In this document: positions 22,128 to 32,231 of the stretch, one piece after another
Layout of the letters: each line of letters begins with the position of its first letter
Position numbering within the stretch: position 1 is the stretch's first letter
Assembly (NCBI RefSeq): GCF_001640365.1
Contig: NZ_LWMI01000006.1
Location: 328,288 to 392,287, forward strand
Direction of reading: 5' to 3'
Length of the DNA: 64,000 nucleotides
From: Candidatus Arsenophonus triatominarum
GTDB lineage: Bacteria; Pseudomonadota; Gammaproteobacteria; Enterobacterales; Enterobacteriaceae
Made by a program: the position numbers and the translations under genes
The notes under the pieces: model-generated
Database searches by the model: none
Told to the model about the DNA's origin: nothing
Seen by the model: only the letters and a program-made list of their open reading frames with translations

Positions 22128-23107
22128 CGGGTTTGAAATTATTTCGTCGGCGTAATCGTTCATTATTACACGAGTTTCGAACCAATAAAAAAACGCTCTA
22201 TTTTTAAGTTTAATTCAGCATAATATATAAATAGACAAAATCTTATAAATTAAAAGCAACTTATTGTAATTTAAACAAATTTATACGTTTTAGTAACTTG
22301 CAAATCAACCATTGCTTTTAAGCCATTTCTGGAATTTTATATGCCTGTGCGAAACTCGTGTATTATTGATTGAAGAAGGGCAAAGTTATTATTTAGATAT
22401 TAAAGAAATTTTTTCTTCGTTACGTGAAGCTACTCGGAAACTACAGGCTCTCAGTGCAAAGGGAGCATCAACCGTCAGTTTTTATTACCAAGTTTTGTTA
22501 TTCAATGGTTAGTGCCGCGTCTATCGAGTTTTAATCGTTCTTATCCTGATATCGATGTGCGTATTCAGGCTGTTGATCACGAGGGAGCTAAAATGGCTGA
22601 TGATGTTGATGTGGCAATCTTTTATGGTTATGGTAATTGGACAGGCTTAAGAACAGATCGTTTGTATGCGGAATACTTAATACCAGTCTGTGCGCCAGCC
22701 TTATTAGCGGGGCGTTACCCATTGAAAAAACCTCAAGATTTGATTCATCATACATTGCTACATGATTCTTCTCGACGTGATTGGCAAGCTTATGCACGTC
22801 AATTATCATTACAAGACATTATTAACGTAGAACAAGGACCCATTTTCAGTCATAGTGCTATGGTTATTCAAGCCGTAATTCATGGTCAAGGAATCGCCTT
22901 GATTAATAACGTTATGACAAAAAATGAACTTGATACAGGTCGTTTGGTATGTCCGTTTAATGATGTTTTAGTCAGTAAAAAGCTTTCTATTTAGTTTGTC
23001 ATGATAATCAAGCGGAGTTAGGTAAGATTGTTGCATTTCGTCAATGGATCCTCGCAAAAGCAGCTAGAAAGCAACAAAAATGGGGATTTGTTACCGGTGA
23101 GTTGTAA
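22128..23107 (+). pseudogene. gcvA: Glycine cleavage regulator GcvA pseudogene
   Basis: GcvA is the LysR-type regulator of gcvTHP and gcvB. The helix-turn-helix region is gone: the remnant starts at GLKLFRRRNRSLL. MITE-A copy 8 then interrupts, after which LLIEEGQSYYLDIKEIF resumes. Frameshifts occur near 22480 (after ASTVS) and near 22980 (after DVLVSKK), and the tail reads FYLVCHDNQAELGK in another frame. The ligand-binding part is otherwise well conserved. Followed by ygdD and rlmM as in E. coli. Confidence 0.92.
22169..22360 (-). mobile_element. MITE-A copy 8
   Basis: 192 bp in gcvA, duplication TATTA at 22164-22168 and 22361-22365. Its right end carries ATGs opening frames into the host gene. 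From 22312 the frame enters gcvA in the original frame. Confidence 0.93.
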
Positions 23108-23153
23108 ACTATATGGTAAGTAAAATAATTAATTTAAAAAAAAGGATATTAAC

Positions 23154-23549
23154 GTGAATGCTCGTTTAATGTTGATATTTTCAGGAATTAGTGGATTTTT
23201 TTGTGTCGCATTTGGCGCAATAGGTTCACATTTATTATCACCTTTACTAAACCATGATCAAATAGAATGGATTCGTATTGGTTTACGTTATCAATCAATG
23301 CATACTTTAGTTCTTATGATATTAGGCGCTATCTTATTACGTAAAGTTATTTTATGGTTTTATTGGGGGGGAATTTTCTTCAGTATAGGCATTTTATTGT
23401 TCAGTGGCAGTTTTTACTGTATGGCACTTTTACAAGTAAAATATTTTGCCCATTTGGCACCAGTAGGCGGTTTTTGCTTTTTAATTGGCTGGATATTAAT
23501 TGTTACTGGTGCAACTCGGCTTAGGAATCCAACAATACGTCATGAATAA
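23154..23549 (+). CDS. ygdD: DUF423 inner-membrane protein YgdD
   Basis: A 131-residue integral membrane protein with about four hydrophobic segments covering most of its length, and an early GAIGSHLL motif typical of the DUF423 family. The function is unknown. GTG start at 23154 behind AAAGGAT. Overlaps the rlmM start by 8 bases. Position between gcvA and rlmM is conserved in enterobacteria. Confidence 0.92.
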   Translation: MNARLMLIFSGISGFFCVAFGAIGSHLLSPLLNHDQIEWIRIGLRYQSMHTLVLMILGAILLRKVILWFYWGGIFFSIGILLFSGSFYCMALLQVKYFAHLAPVGGFCFLIGWILIVTGATRLRNPTIRHE

Positions 23550-24639
23550 TAATATTATTTTATATTGTCGTTCAGGATTTGAAAAAGAGTGTGCGGCAGA
23601 AATTACTGATAAGGCTACCCAGATCGGCGTTTATGGCTATGCCAAAGTAAAAGATAATAGCGGTTATGTTTTATTTGAATGCTATCAGTCTACTGATGCA
23701 GACCGTCTAGCTAAAGATATACCCTTTGGTACATTAATATTTGCTCGTCAACTAGTGGTTGTTAGCCAGTTATTGAAAGATTTGCCATCGAACGATCGCG
23801 TATCGCCGATTGTTGCGTTATTGCAAGGTGTCGTTGAACGAGCTGGTGAGTTACGAGTTGAAGTGCCGGATACCAATGAGAGTAAAGAGCTACTGAAATT
23901 TTGCCGTAAATTTACTGTGCCTTTACGCCATGTGCTTCGTCAACAAAAAATATTGTTGTTGAAAGAAAACCATCAACGTCCGGTTATACATGTATTTTTT
24001 ATTGCTGCCGGCTGTTGTTATGTTGGCTATTCTTATGCAAATAACAATTCACCTTTCTTTATGGGGATCCCGCGGTTAAAACTGCCAGCGGATGCGCCAA
24101 GTCGTTCAACATTAAAACTGGAAGAAGCATTTCATCTATTTATTCCTTATGATGGGTGGGAAGAGCGTTTAGCATCTGGTATGAAGGCTGTTGATCTGGG
24201 CGCTTGTCCAGGTGGATGGACCTATCAATTAGTGAAGCACAGTATGATGGTCGATGCGGTTGATAATGGGTCAATGGCCGAGAGTTTAATGCAAACAGGT
24301 CAGGTACGGCATTATCGAACTGATGGTTTTAAATTTACTCCACACACTAAGAATATTAGTTGGTTGGTGTGTGATATGGTTGAAAAACCGGCAAAAGTTG
24401 CTGCTTTGATAACAGATTGGTTGTTAAAAGGTTGGTGCAGGGAAGCGATATTTAATTTAAAGCTACCGATGAAAAAACGTTATCAAGAAGTTTCATCAAT
24501 TTTGAACAAAATATCACAGACACTAAACGAAAATGGTATTAATGCTCAAATCCAAGCGAAGCAACTCTACCATGATCGCGAAGAGATCACGGTACATATA
24601 AGACGAGTCTGGTCAGCCTCTATACCAGAGCGGGATTAG
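23542..24639 (+). CDS. rlmM: 23S rRNA 2'-O-ribose C2498 methyltransferase RlmM
   Basis: RlmM methylates the 2'-OH of C2498 of 23S rRNA. The ATG at 23542 gives a 365-residue product starting [20 protein letters not shown], which matches the family start; upstream in-frame codons lie inside ygdD. The N-terminal THUMP-like region is followed by a Rossmann-type methyltransferase domain with [13 protein letters not shown] for SAM binding and later [11 protein letters not shown]. Intact, convergent with xni. Confidence 0.96.
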   Translation: MNNNIILYCRSGFEKECAAEITDKATQIGVYGYAKVKDNSGYVLFECYQSTDADRLAKDIPFGTLIFARQLVVVSQLLKDLPSNDRVSPIVALLQGVVERAGELRVEVPDTNESKELLKFCRKFTVPLRHVLRQQKILLLKENHQRPVIHVFFIAAGCCYVGYSYANNNSPFFMGIPRLKLPADAPSRSTLKLEEAFHLFIPYDGWEERLASGMKAVDLGACPGGWTYQLVKHSMMVDAVDNGSMAESLMQTGQVRHYRTDGFKFTPHTKNISWLVCDMVEKPAKVAALITDWLLKGWCREAIFNLKLPMKKRYQEVSSILNKISQTLNENGINAQIQAKQLYHDREEITVHIRRVWSASIPERD

Positions 24640-24652
24640 AAGAGCAGTGATT

Positions 24653-24680
24653 AACAATAAAGTTTTTATTTTTTATTGTG
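24653..24680. terminator. Bidirectional AT-rich terminator between rlmM and xni
   Basis: ACAATAAA (24654-24661) pairs with TTTATTGT (24672-24679), with A/T runs on both sides, in the short gap between two convergent genes. Confidence 0.5.
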
Positions 24681-25436
24681 TTATGGCGTAAATCTGAGTT
24701 GTTGTAAATTTCCATTTAACTGTAGATCAGTTTTGAGAGAGGCAACCTGTCGGCTAATAAAGGCTATTTTTTGCGCCGGTTCAATCCGTTTACGCCATTT
24801 TTCGGGTAAGAAATGGATATTAGCAAAAATGGCCTCTAATGTAGGATATTGCTGAAGTAAAGTTGCTGCGGTTTTAGGGCCAATGCCGGTTATGCCAGGG
24901 ATTTTACTACTATTTATGCCAGTTAGTCCCCAATAATCCTGTAGCTGTTCAGGTTTAACCCCAAACTCTTTATTAACAAAGGTTAAATCAAGCCAACGTT
25001 TTTGAAAATAATCACGAATATAGATCGATGATGAAAGTAGCTGACAATAGCCTTTATCTGTTGAAATGATGGTAACACGATAGCCAGCGGTGGCCACTTT
25101 AAATGCTAACGTTGCCGCCAGATCGTCAGCTTCATTTTCAATGGCATGCCAACATGCTAATCCTTGCGCCTTAAATGCAATTTCAAGGTTTTTTATTTCG
25201 TGATAAAGATCATCTGGCATTGCTTGTCTGCCAGCTTTGTATTGAGGTAAAAGTTGTTGCCGCCAGTTATTTGTCTGTTGTTCTTTGCTATCGAATATTG
25301 CCACAGCGTGGGTGGGCGAAGTATGGTTAATTAGCAGGCGAAGAGTTGAAACGCAAGCTTGTTCGCAAGGGCTTCCTTGAACAGCATGAATTCGTCTGAT
25401 TAGATTTAAAGCATCAACAATAAGTAAGTGGATCAT
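24681..25436 (-). CDS. xni: Flap endonuclease Xni
   Basis: Xni (ExoIX, YgdG) is related to the 5'-nuclease domain of DNA polymerase I. At 251 residues it is full length. It shows the N-terminal [23 protein letters not shown] and [11 protein letters not shown] motifs, and a helix-hairpin-helix [14 protein letters not shown] near residue 180. Downstream of ppnN in the same direction but with a 25-base gap. Confidence 0.94.
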   Translation of the reverse strand: MIHLLIVDALNLIRRIHAVQGSPCEQACVSTLRLLINHTSPTHAVAIFDSKEQQTNNWRQQLLPQYKAGRQAMPDDLYHEIKNLEIAFKAQGLACWHAIENEADDLAATLAFKVATAGYRVTIISTDKGYCQLLSSSIYIRDYFQKRWLDLTFVNKEFGVKPEQLQDYWGLTGINSSKIPGITGIGPKTAATLLQQYPTLEAIFANIHFLPEKWRKRIEPAQKIAFISRQVASLKTDLQLNGNLQQLRFTP

Positions 25437-25461
25437 AATTTTTTGTGCATAGTTTTGTCAG

Positions 25462-26832
25462 TTATTTAATAATTTCATAGCAGGGTATATAGGCTGCCTT
25501 GCTAGGTAGTTTCATTCTATATTGACTAACAAACCCTCGTAATAATGTATCCATATGAGCCATAATTTTGGCATCACCATGAAGTTTATAGGGGCCATGC
25601 TTTTCAATTTCTTTCATACCCACTTCTTTCACATTACCGGCAACAATACCCGAAAAGGCTCGTCGTAAGTTAGCGGCCAATTTTTCTGGCTGCTTTGGAT
25701 CACAAAATAGGTTAAGTTTTGCCATATTATCATGGGTTGGTGTAAAGGGTTTTTGTAATTCTGAATTAACTTTTATTGACCAATTAAAGCTATAGGCATC
25801 ACCAGTATTGAGACGATTTTCTTTGACTTGTGGCATCTGTTTTTTCATTTCACGCGCTACAGCTTCTGGATCATCAATAATAATTTGATAATAATTGCAG
25901 GCCCGTTCACCAAGGGTATGCTTAATGAAATCATCGAGGGTGTCAAAATAGGCTTGGCTCTCTTTTGGGCCTGTTAAAATTAATGGTAATGCCTGATTAT
26001 TATTGGCAGGATCCATTAAAATGCCCAATAAATAAAGTAGTTCCTCTGTAGTACCAGCACCACCAGGAAAGATAATGATACCATGAGCAACCCGAACAAA
26101 TGCTTCAAGGCGTTTTTCAATATCTGGCATGATAACAAGCTCATTAACTAGAGGATTAGGTGGCTCAGCAGCGATAATAGAAGGTTCAGTTAAACCAAGA
26201 AAGCGGCCATTTTTATAACGCTGTTGTGCATGGCCTACTGCGGCACCTTTCATCGGCGCTTCCATTGCGCCAGGGCCACAGCCAGTGCAAATATTTAATT
26301 CACGTAATCCTAATTCGTTTCCAACCTTGTGGGCATAAAGATATTCAATTTCATTTATTGAATGGCCTCCCCAGCAAACAATAGTATTCGGATCTTCATC
26401 GAGATGTAGTGCTCGGGCATTACGCAGAATGGTAAAAATAATATTAGTGATACTGATGCTATCATGCAGACTTAATGCCAGCAGTTTTTCTGCTGAAATA
26501 ATCTGGGTATGAACAAAAAGAATATCTCTTAACACAGAAAATAAGTTTGCTTGTAGTGAACGGATAATTTTGCCATCGACAAAAGCTTTTTCAGGCGGGT
26601 TAATTAATTCCAGTTTGACACCGCGTTCACGTTGTAGAACATTGATATCAAAATTGGGATATTTAGCGATTAATTCTTTACTATTATCTGTTTTGCTACC
26701 TGAGTTAAGTACAGCTAAGGAGCAGTTTCTAAATAGCTGATAAAGATCGCTACTGGCAGTACGTTTAAGGATACTAACTTCAATTTGAGATAGTAGATCC
26801 ATTGAGCCTAACGGGCTGACATGTGTTATCAA
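25462..26832 (-). CDS. ppnN: Nucleotide 5'-monophosphate nucleosidase PpnN
   Basis: PpnN (YgdH) cleaves purine and pyrimidine nucleoside monophosphates to base and ribose 5-phosphate and is regulated by (p)ppGpp in E. coli. At 456 residues it is full length. The central LOG/lysine-decarboxylase-like domain has [16 protein letters not shown] and [12 protein letters not shown]. Only 10 bases from queF upstream, so probably an operon. Confidence 0.95.
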   Translation of the reverse strand: MITHVSPLGSMDLLSQIEVSILKRTASSDLYQLFRNCSLAVLNSGSKTDNSKELIAKYPNFDINVLQRERGVKLELINPPEKAFVDGKIIRSLQANLFSVLRDILFVHTQIISAEKLLALSLHDSISITNIIFTILRNARALHLDEDPNTIVCWGGHSINEIEYLYAHKVGNELGLRELNICTGCGPGAMEAPMKGAAVGHAQQRYKNGRFLGLTEPSIIAAEPPNPLVNELVIMPDIEKRLEAFVRVAHGIIIFPGGAGTTEELLYLLGILMDPANNNQALPLILTGPKESQAYFDTLDDFIKHTLGERACNYYQIIIDDPEAVAREMKKQMPQVKENRLNTGDAYSFNWSIKVNSELQKPFTPTHDNMAKLNLFCDPKQPEKLAANLRRAFSGIVAGNVKEVGMKEIEKHGPYKLHGDAKIMAHMDTLLRGFVSQYRMKLPSKAAYIPCYEIIK

Positions 26833-26842
26833 TTTAAACTCC

Positions 26843-27688
26843 TTACTGCCGTGCTAATCGCATCATTGTTGGCTGAAAATTCTCATTACTACGCCAAGGA
26901 TTGATGTCCAACCCGCCCCGACGTGTATAACGGGCATAAACGCTTAACTTATCGGGTCGACATAGCTGAAGAATATCATTGAAAATTCGCTCGACACATT
27001 GTTCATGAAATTCATTATGGTGTCTGAAAGAGACTAAATAACGGAGTAGTTTTTCTCTATCAATTTTAGCGCCATAATAATGAATTTGTATTGAACCCCA
27101 GTCAGGTTGGTTAGTAATTAAGCAATTAGATTTTAGAAGATGGCTAACTAATGTTTCCTCTACCTTTATATTCGCGGTTGCGTTGTTAAGATAATCACGA
27201 TTAAATTCATAATCACTAATTTCTATCTCTTGCTCATCAATACATTCACCAGGCAGATTATGAATAGTTTGATTAGCGAACATGGTGAGTGGCTGTAATT
27301 TTACTGTCACTTCTCCTGCAGCGCATGTAGTCAAATCTTGGGTTAGTTGTTTTTCAACTTCTTGCCAGCTAATAAATTGGGTTTGATTGAAACTATTTAG
27401 ATAGAGTTTAAAACTTTTAGATTCAATCAGATTTATGCTATTAGCATTAATGGTAACATGGCCGATAGCCACTTGAGGAATTCCTCGACTGTTTAGCCAC
27501 GAAAGCTCATAGAGTGTCCAAACATCTGCGCCATGAAAAGGCAATCTGTCTGATGATAACCCTAAAGGTTGTCGATTTAGGCGACGAGGAACCGCTTGCA
27601 GTAGATGAGGTGCATAGTTATCTTGATATTCGGTTTTTTTTCCGAGCGTTAGGTGTTGTAGCTCACCATTATCTTGATCAAGTGGCAT
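26843..27688 (-). CDS. queF: NADPH-dependent 7-cyano-7-deazaguanine reductase QueF
   Basis: QueF reduces preQ0 to preQ1 in queuosine synthesis. At 281 residues it is the long, two-domain type. The catalytic cysteine is in [15 protein letters not shown] and the second motif [10 protein letters not shown] follows. First gene of the queF-ppnN unit, divergent from syd across a 186-bp gap that should hold both promoters. Confidence 0.96.
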   Translation of the reverse strand: MPLDQDNGELQHLTLGKKTEYQDNYAPHLLQAVPRRLNRQPLGLSSDRLPFHGADVWTLYELSWLNSRGIPQVAIGHVTINANSINLIESKSFKLYLNSFNQTQFISWQEVEKQLTQDLTTCAAGEVTVKLQPLTMFANQTIHNLPGECIDEQEIEISDYEFNRDYLNNATANIKVEETLVSHLLKSNCLITNQPDWGSIQIHYYGAKIDREKLLRYLVSFRHHNEFHEQCVERIFNDILQLCRPDKLSVYARYTRRGGLDINPWRSNENFQPTMMRLARQ

Positions 27689-27874
27689 GGAGTTCCTTCC
27701 TAAAATAGAAAATCAGTAAGATAGTTGCTAGCATAATCAATATATTAGAGTAAGTTTGTTGTTTGATGTATAGCTTAACAACAAATTGCGCAGATAGATA
27801 ATAATACCTAATGATACTTTTATATATTAGAATGATTTATTCCTATAATTAGTCACCAATAAGAATAATTGACC

Positions 27875-28635
27875 ATGGAAGTAACGATTTCTCAGGTATT
27901 AACGGAACTCACACAGCGTTATATTGCTTATTGGCAACAGCAGACGGGTAATTTACCGGCGAGTGATGCTTTTTACAGTATTCCTTCGCCTTGCATTGAA
28001 TATAGCAAAGATGATGTCGTTTATTGGTTACCTAAACCGTTTCCGATGCCAAATGAAAAGTTAGAATCTGTTGAAAAAGCGTTAGACATCCATTTTTATC
28101 CTAACACGAGTTTCGCACAGGCATATAAAATTCCAGAAATGGCTTAAAAGCAATGGTTAATTTGCAAGTTACTAAAACGTATAAATTTGTTTAAATTACA
28201 ATAAGTTGCTTTTAATTTATAAGATTTTGTCTATTTATATATTATGCTGAATTAAACTTAAAAATAGAGCGTTTTTTTATTGGTGCGAAACTCGTGCCTA
28301 ATATTCACCAATTTTATACAACACAATTAGCCGCTGATATGCGAGTAAAATTTCAAGACCAACAACTTGATTTAATTCAGGTATGGAATATGACCGATTT
28401 TACTCGTTTACAAGAAAACTTAATTGGGCATTTAATTACGCAAAAAAGACGTAGACTGACCCCAACTCTCTTTATTGCAAGTTTAGATTCTGAATTTGAA
28501 ATTATTTCCGTAAATAATATTACTGGCCAAGTTATATTAGAAACATTGAGTCAAACAACACGTAGCGTCTTAGCTGGTAGTCTGATTGAATTTTTACAAC
28601 AACTTACTCCTATAATTAGAAAGCAATATGATTAA
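27875..28635 (+). pseudogene. syd: SecY-interacting protein Syd, split by MITE-A
   Basis: Syd is a cytoplasmic-face protein that associates with SecY. The N-terminal half (from ATG 27875: SQVLTELTQRYIAYW) ends in MITE-A copy 9. The C-terminal half (PNIHQFYTTQLAADM, RLQENLIGHLITQKRR) follows. With the 192-bp element and one 5-bp duplication removed the frame is continuous, so the insertion is the only lesion. Its divergent neighbour is queF, as in E. coli. Confidence 0.94.
28105..28296 (+). mobile_element. MITE-A copy 9
   Basis: 192 bp in syd, duplication CCTAA at 28100-28104 and 28297-28301, perfect 14-bp inverted ends. Confidence 0.94.
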
Positions 28636-28653
28636 GATATTTACTTATTTTTT

Positions 28654-28671
28654 TGTGAGATATAACTTACA
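28654..28671 (+). promoter_or_regulatory. UvrY/GacA-type upstream activating box
   Basis: TGTGAGATATAACTTACA fits the published GacA/UvrY/SirA consensus TGT(A/G)AG-NN-AT-NN-CTTACA at every fixed position. It forms part of a larger perfect palindrome (14-bp arms, 28658-28671 and 28677-28690, 5-base loop) with no T run after it, so it is not a simple terminator. It lies 19 bases after syd, on the side where csrB is found in E. coli. Confidence 0.6.
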
Positions 28672-28889
28672 AATTATGTAAGTTATATCTGCGTTTATTG
28701 CTTTTTAAACGATAAAGCGAGATGAAATATTTTTTTATCCTACTGAAATAAAAAATATTCTGTTATTATCGGAAAAAAATGATTAAAAACTATTTTTTCT
28801 TATTTCTTGTTTTCCTCAGATAAATCCGACATCCTTATGCTTGCCGATAAGTTAGCATTTATCAAATGTGCCATAAATCGAAACAAGAA

Positions 28890-29951
28890 CACGAGTTTCG
28901 CAATCTCCAAAAAAGAAGTATAAAGTTCAAAACAAGAAAAAATTAGGGTGTTCATATTTTGTCCGTTTATCCATGCATTAAAAATATCTATAAAACATTT
29001 TTACAAGTAAGCAGTGTAAGATACTCTGGTTTGGCGTTATCAGAAGCAAGCCCATTGCCTTTATCTCATGACACTATCAGTCGATGGCTAAAAAGTAGAT
29101 GTTTTCGACCTAAAGACCTATGGCGATTAGTTCAACCTTCTATAGACAAAAAAAGCCCTTGGGTACTAATTGCCGATGATACATTGATTGCCAAAACACG
29201 TAGTAGAAAAATAGAGATGGTTCATTATCAGTATTCAGGTAATGAACATGATGTTATTGCTGGCATAGGTTTAGTTAATTTACGTTGGCATAATCTAACA
29301 ACTGTTGAATCAATTCTTATTGATTATCGTATTTATGATAAAGATTCTGATGGAAAAACAAAAAACACGCACTTTTCCGAAATGCTCGCTCTTGCTAAAA
29401 AAAGAGGGATCATACCAGAAGCGGTAGTGATGGATGCCTGGTATTCTAGCCTGGATAATCTGAAATCAATTCGCTCTCATGGTTGGGTCTGGGTAACCAC
29501 GCGGAGGAAAAACAGGATTGTTAACCATAACAAACAACTGAACAAGTTAGACATCTCAGAAGAAGGAAATCCAATACACTTACGAGGCTACGGTTGGGTG
29601 ACTGTTTTCAAATTTACAGCCAAAAACGGCCGTATTGATTACAGAGTAACAAACAAAGACAATCCCACCCGTCAATACGTCAAATCTATCATGGATGCCC
29701 GTTGGTCTGTTGAAGTTTATCATCGAGAAGTTAAACAAAATTGTGGTATTGAACGCTGTCAGGCTCGCACGAGCCGAGCGCAAAGAAATCATATTTTTCT
29801 CGCAATTTCTGCGTGGTTTGAACAACATAAACGTCGTATATCTGAAAAAATAACCCTTTATCAACAAAATTGGGATGTAATCAAAAATGCTATTACTGAG
29901 CACATCTGTGTTTTATTAGCGTACCCAAATTAGTTTTGTGCGAAACTCGTG
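28890..29951 (+). mobile_element. IS4-superfamily element, copy 1
   Basis: 1,062 bp. The left end is CACGAGTTTCGCA and the right end TGCGAAACTCGTG, with a 5-bp duplication AAGAA at 28885-28889 and 29952-29956. The ends and duplication length match MITE-A. It separates the UvrY-type box from the GGA-hairpin RNA. Confidence 0.94.
28959..29933 (+). CDS. IS4-superfamily DDE transposase
   Basis: 324 residues from a TTG start, uninterrupted. Candidate catalytic residues are the aspartate in LIADDTLIAK (about residue 72), the one in VVMDAWYSS, and the glutamate in VEVYHREVKQ, which resembles the YREK-type signature of the IS4 superfamily. I cannot place it in a named IS family with certainty. About 96% like copy 3 by eye. 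Probable source of the transposase that moves MITE-A. Confidence 0.88.
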   Translation: MSVYPCIKNIYKTFLQVSSVRYSGLALSEASPLPLSHDTISRWLKSRCFRPKDLWRLVQPSIDKKSPWVLIADDTLIAKTRSRKIEMVHYQYSGNEHDVIAGIGLVNLRWHNLTTVESILIDYRIYDKDSDGKTKNTHFSEMLALAKKRGIIPEAVVMDAWYSSLDNLKSIRSHGWVWVTTRRKNRIVNHNKQLNKLDISEEGNPIHLRGYGWVTVFKFTAKNGRIDYRVTNKDNPTRQYVKSIMDARWSVEVYHREVKQNCGIERCQARTSRAQRNHIFLAISAWFEQHKRRISEKITLYQQNWDVIKNAITEHICVLLAYPN

Positions 29952-29956
29952 AAGAA

Positions 29957-30257
29957 GTGGAAATGATTTAACGGGCGTTTATTGCGCGGAATAAATTCAG
30001 TCATTGTTACTAATAATAAATGGTGAATGTTAGTTTGTTTTTTAACTTTGAAATTATTAAATGTTTAATAATATAGAGGAATAAGAAAGGTAGTGTTAGG
30101 GATAACGAATGATAAGTATTAGTGCTTACAAATTACTACCTCGTAAATAGTAGGAAGATACATTCAGCGGGATGCTGATAATGCAGGATGCATAAATATT
30201 CTATTTAATAGCGTTACATATTATATAACCAGTCGATTTTATAGACTGGTTTTTTTA
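29957..30257 (+). ncRNA. csrB: Candidate CsrB-type regulatory RNA (5' end split off by IS)
   Basis: No coding frame. Seven GGA triplets occur in about 300 bases. Three lie in loops of perfect small hairpins: GTTA-GGGA-TAAC (30095-30106), TCAGC-GGGAT-GCTGA (30164-30178) and ATGCA-GGA-TGCAT (30181-30193). Another touches the TTTATT/AATAAA hairpin at 29978-29995. A strong rho-independent terminator follows. CsrB RNAs sequester CsrA through GGA loops, and in E. coli csrB lies beside syd. Joining across the IS4-type insertion puts the box at 28654 about 520 bases from the terminator, which would suit a CsrB of usual length. The true 5' end is unknown, and whether the RNA is still transcribed is open. 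Confidence 0.5.
30227..30256 (+). terminator. Rho-independent terminator of the csrB-like RNA
   Basis: AACCAGTC (30227-30234), 9-base loop, GACTGGTT (30244-30251), followed by a run of T to 30256. Confidence 0.88.
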
Positions 30258-30282
30258 TGGCTACATAGCTTTGCAAAAAATT

Positions 30283-30474
30283 CACGAGTTTCGCACAGGA
30301 ATATAAAATTCCAGAAATGGCTTAAAAGCAATGGTTAATTTGCAAGTTACTAAAACGTATAAATTTGTTTAAATTACAATAAGTTGCTTTTAATTTATAA
30401 GATTTTGTCTATTTATATATTATGCTGAATTAAACTTAAAAATAGAGCGTTTTTTTATTGGTGCGAAACTCGTG
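30283..30474 (+). mobile_element. MITE-A copy 10
   Basis: 192 bp, inverted ends intact, but flanks AAATT and GAAGA do not match, so a rearrangement or deletion has occurred at one side. It starts 26 bases beyond the csrB-like terminator. Confidence 0.9.
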
Positions 30475-30643
30475 GAAGATAAAAAAGCAGGAAAATTCTT
30501 AGTGATAGCAGGTTAAAAATGAAGCTATTTTTCTCTACTAAAATCATGAAAAAAACCAAAATTAATACTGTTTTATGTAATTATTTTAAGTTAACTATTT
30601 GAATATGTGATAAAAAATTATGATCCTTATCCCGAACTCAGGT
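30475..30643. other. Non-coding remnant ending in an IS982-type end
   Basis: No gene is visible. The last 17 bases (30627-30643, CTTATCCCGAACTCAGGT-like) match the right terminus of the IS982-type element, a footprint of a lost copy, and abut a truncated IS4-type element. Confidence 0.5.
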
Positions 30644-31018
30644 TAAATTAACTAAACCTATGCCAGCAATAACATCATGTTCGTTACCTGAATACTGATA
30701 ATGAACCATCTCTATTTTTTTACTACATGTTTTGGCAATTAGTACACAAGGGCTTTTTTTGTCTATAGATGTTTCAATTAATCTCCACAGGTTTTTAGGT
30801 CGAAAACATCTACTTTTTAGCCATCGACTAATAGTGTCATGAGATAAAGGCGACGGGCTTACTTCTGATAACGCCAAACCAGAGTATCTTACACTGCTTA
30901 CTTGTAAGAATGTTTTATAGATATTTTTAATGCATGGATAACCGGACAAAATATAAACACCCTAATTTTTTCTTGTTTTTAAATTTATACTTCTTTTTTG
31001 GAGATTGCGAAACTCGTG
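30644..31018 (-). mobile_element. IS4-superfamily element fragment, copy 2
   Basis: It keeps one end (minus strand CACGAGTTTCGCAATCTCC from 31018) and the first third of the transposase, up to AGIGLVNL, with an internal loss of the DDT motif residues. The rest has been removed up to the IS982-type footprint. Confidence 0.9.
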
Positions 31019-31259
31019 TAAAAAATACATTTCATGGTATCGCATAACTGAATGAGCAAGACTAAAATTGAATGGTTACTAGTCAAAATATGCGTAGGAT
31101 AAAAATTAGATTGTACAATAGTAAAGGTATATCGTCTGTTTTATGCGATTTAGAGCACGAATTTATTAACAACTTACATTTAAAAGCGTATACTAGATTG
31201 ATAATTGCAAACAGTATAGTTGCATGTGAAATAGTTAAAGTATGTATGTTATAGTTAAT
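31019..31259. other. Upstream region of the HlyD-type gene
   Basis: AT-rich, presumably holding the promoter of the exporter operon. I see no confident -35/-10 pair. A frame at 31072-31254 has no recognisable product and is probably fortuitous. Confidence 0.4.
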
Positions 31260-32231
31260 ATGAAAAGAAGAATCTTATTTTTAGTGCTACTGATGCCGAT
31301 CGTTGTTGCGATTGCTGTGTTACTTTATACACAGAATAAGCACCTTTTGTTACAAGGGGAAGTAGATGCACCAGAAGTCATCGTTACCTCTAAAGCTAGA
31401 GGACGTGTAATTGAGCGTCATATTGAACGCGGTGACATGGTACAAAAAGGGCAATTATTGATCACCTTGGAAAGCCCTGAATTGCAAGCACAATTAGCGG
31501 CATTGAAGGCAGTACGTGATCAAGCTAAAGCGCAACTTGATTTATCTTTAAATGGTATTCGCGAAGAGACGATCCGTAATGTTCAAGCTGTATTAAAACA
31601 GGCCCAATCCCAATATACCAATGCAAATAAAGAATATATCCGACTGTATAATTTATCGGGTAAAGGCTATGTTTCGGCTAATGAGTTAGATAAAGCACGG
31701 CGGGCGAAAGATGTCGCTTTCCAACAGGTAAATAGCGCTCAGGCGCAATTAGATGAAGCCAAAAATGGTGATCGCATTGAATTGCGGAATAAATATGCCG
31801 CTGCATTACGGCAAACCGAGCAACAAATAATTGAGTTGCAGGTGCAAGTTGATGATTTACTTGTTAAAGCACCGGTTGATGGTGAAGTTGGCACCATACC
31901 GGCCGAAGTTGGCGAATTATTTAATGCCAATAGCCCACTGCTGACACTTATTCGTTTGCCGCAGGCCTACTTTATTTATAATTTACGCGAAGATATTATG
32001 GCGTACGTTCGTAAAGGCGATAAGGTATCGATACGTGTTCCTGCTTTGCAGGACAAAATTATTGTAGCGGAAATACGCTATATTGCACCAATGGGAGACT
32101 ATGCAACTAAACGCGCAACACGTGAAACTGGAGACTTTGATTTAAGAACATTTGAAGTACGACTTTATCCACTAGAGCCTATTGATGGATTGCGTCCTGG
32201 GATGAGCGCACTGTGGGAGTGGGATAAGTAG
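31260..32231 (+). CDS. HlyD-family membrane fusion (periplasmic adaptor) protein
   Basis: An adaptor linking an inner-membrane exporter to the outer membrane. From ATG 31260 it has 323 residues: one N-terminal membrane segment (about residues 4-23), a lipoyl-like half domain with VIVTSKARGRVIERHIERGDMVQKGQLL, a long alpha-helical hairpin rich in Ala and Gln (about residues 75-190), then the second lipoyl half (VKAPVDGEVGTIPAEVGE) and a beta-barrel. It resembles the E. coli YhiI/YbhG type. Abuts the next gene, so it forms an operon with the two permeases. Substrate unknown. Confidence 0.88.
   Translation: MKRRILFLVLLMPIVVAIAVLLYTQNKHLLLQGEVDAPEVIVTSKARGRVIERHIERGDMVQKGQLLITLESPELQAQLAALKAVRDQAKAQLDLSLNGIREETIRNVQAVLKQAQSQYTNANKEYIRLYNLSGKGYVSANELDKARRAKDVAFQQVNSAQAQLDEAKNGDRIELRNKYAAALRQTEQQIIELQVQVDDLLVKAPVDGEVGTIPAEVGELFNANSPLLTLIRLPQAYFIYNLREDIMAYVRKGDKVSIRVPALQDKIIVAEIRYIAPMGDYATKRATRETGDFDLRTFEVRLYPLEPIDGLRPGMSALWEWDK

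Noticed and set aside
28658..28690. 14-bp perfect palindrome after syd read as a rho-independent terminator
   Set aside because: No T run follows on the plus strand, and on the minus strand it is followed by A. The UvrY/GacA-type box interpretation fits better.
31072..31254. 60-codon frame upstream of the HlyD-type gene
   Set aside because: No ribosome-binding site, no recognisable product, AT-rich context. Considered fortuitous.
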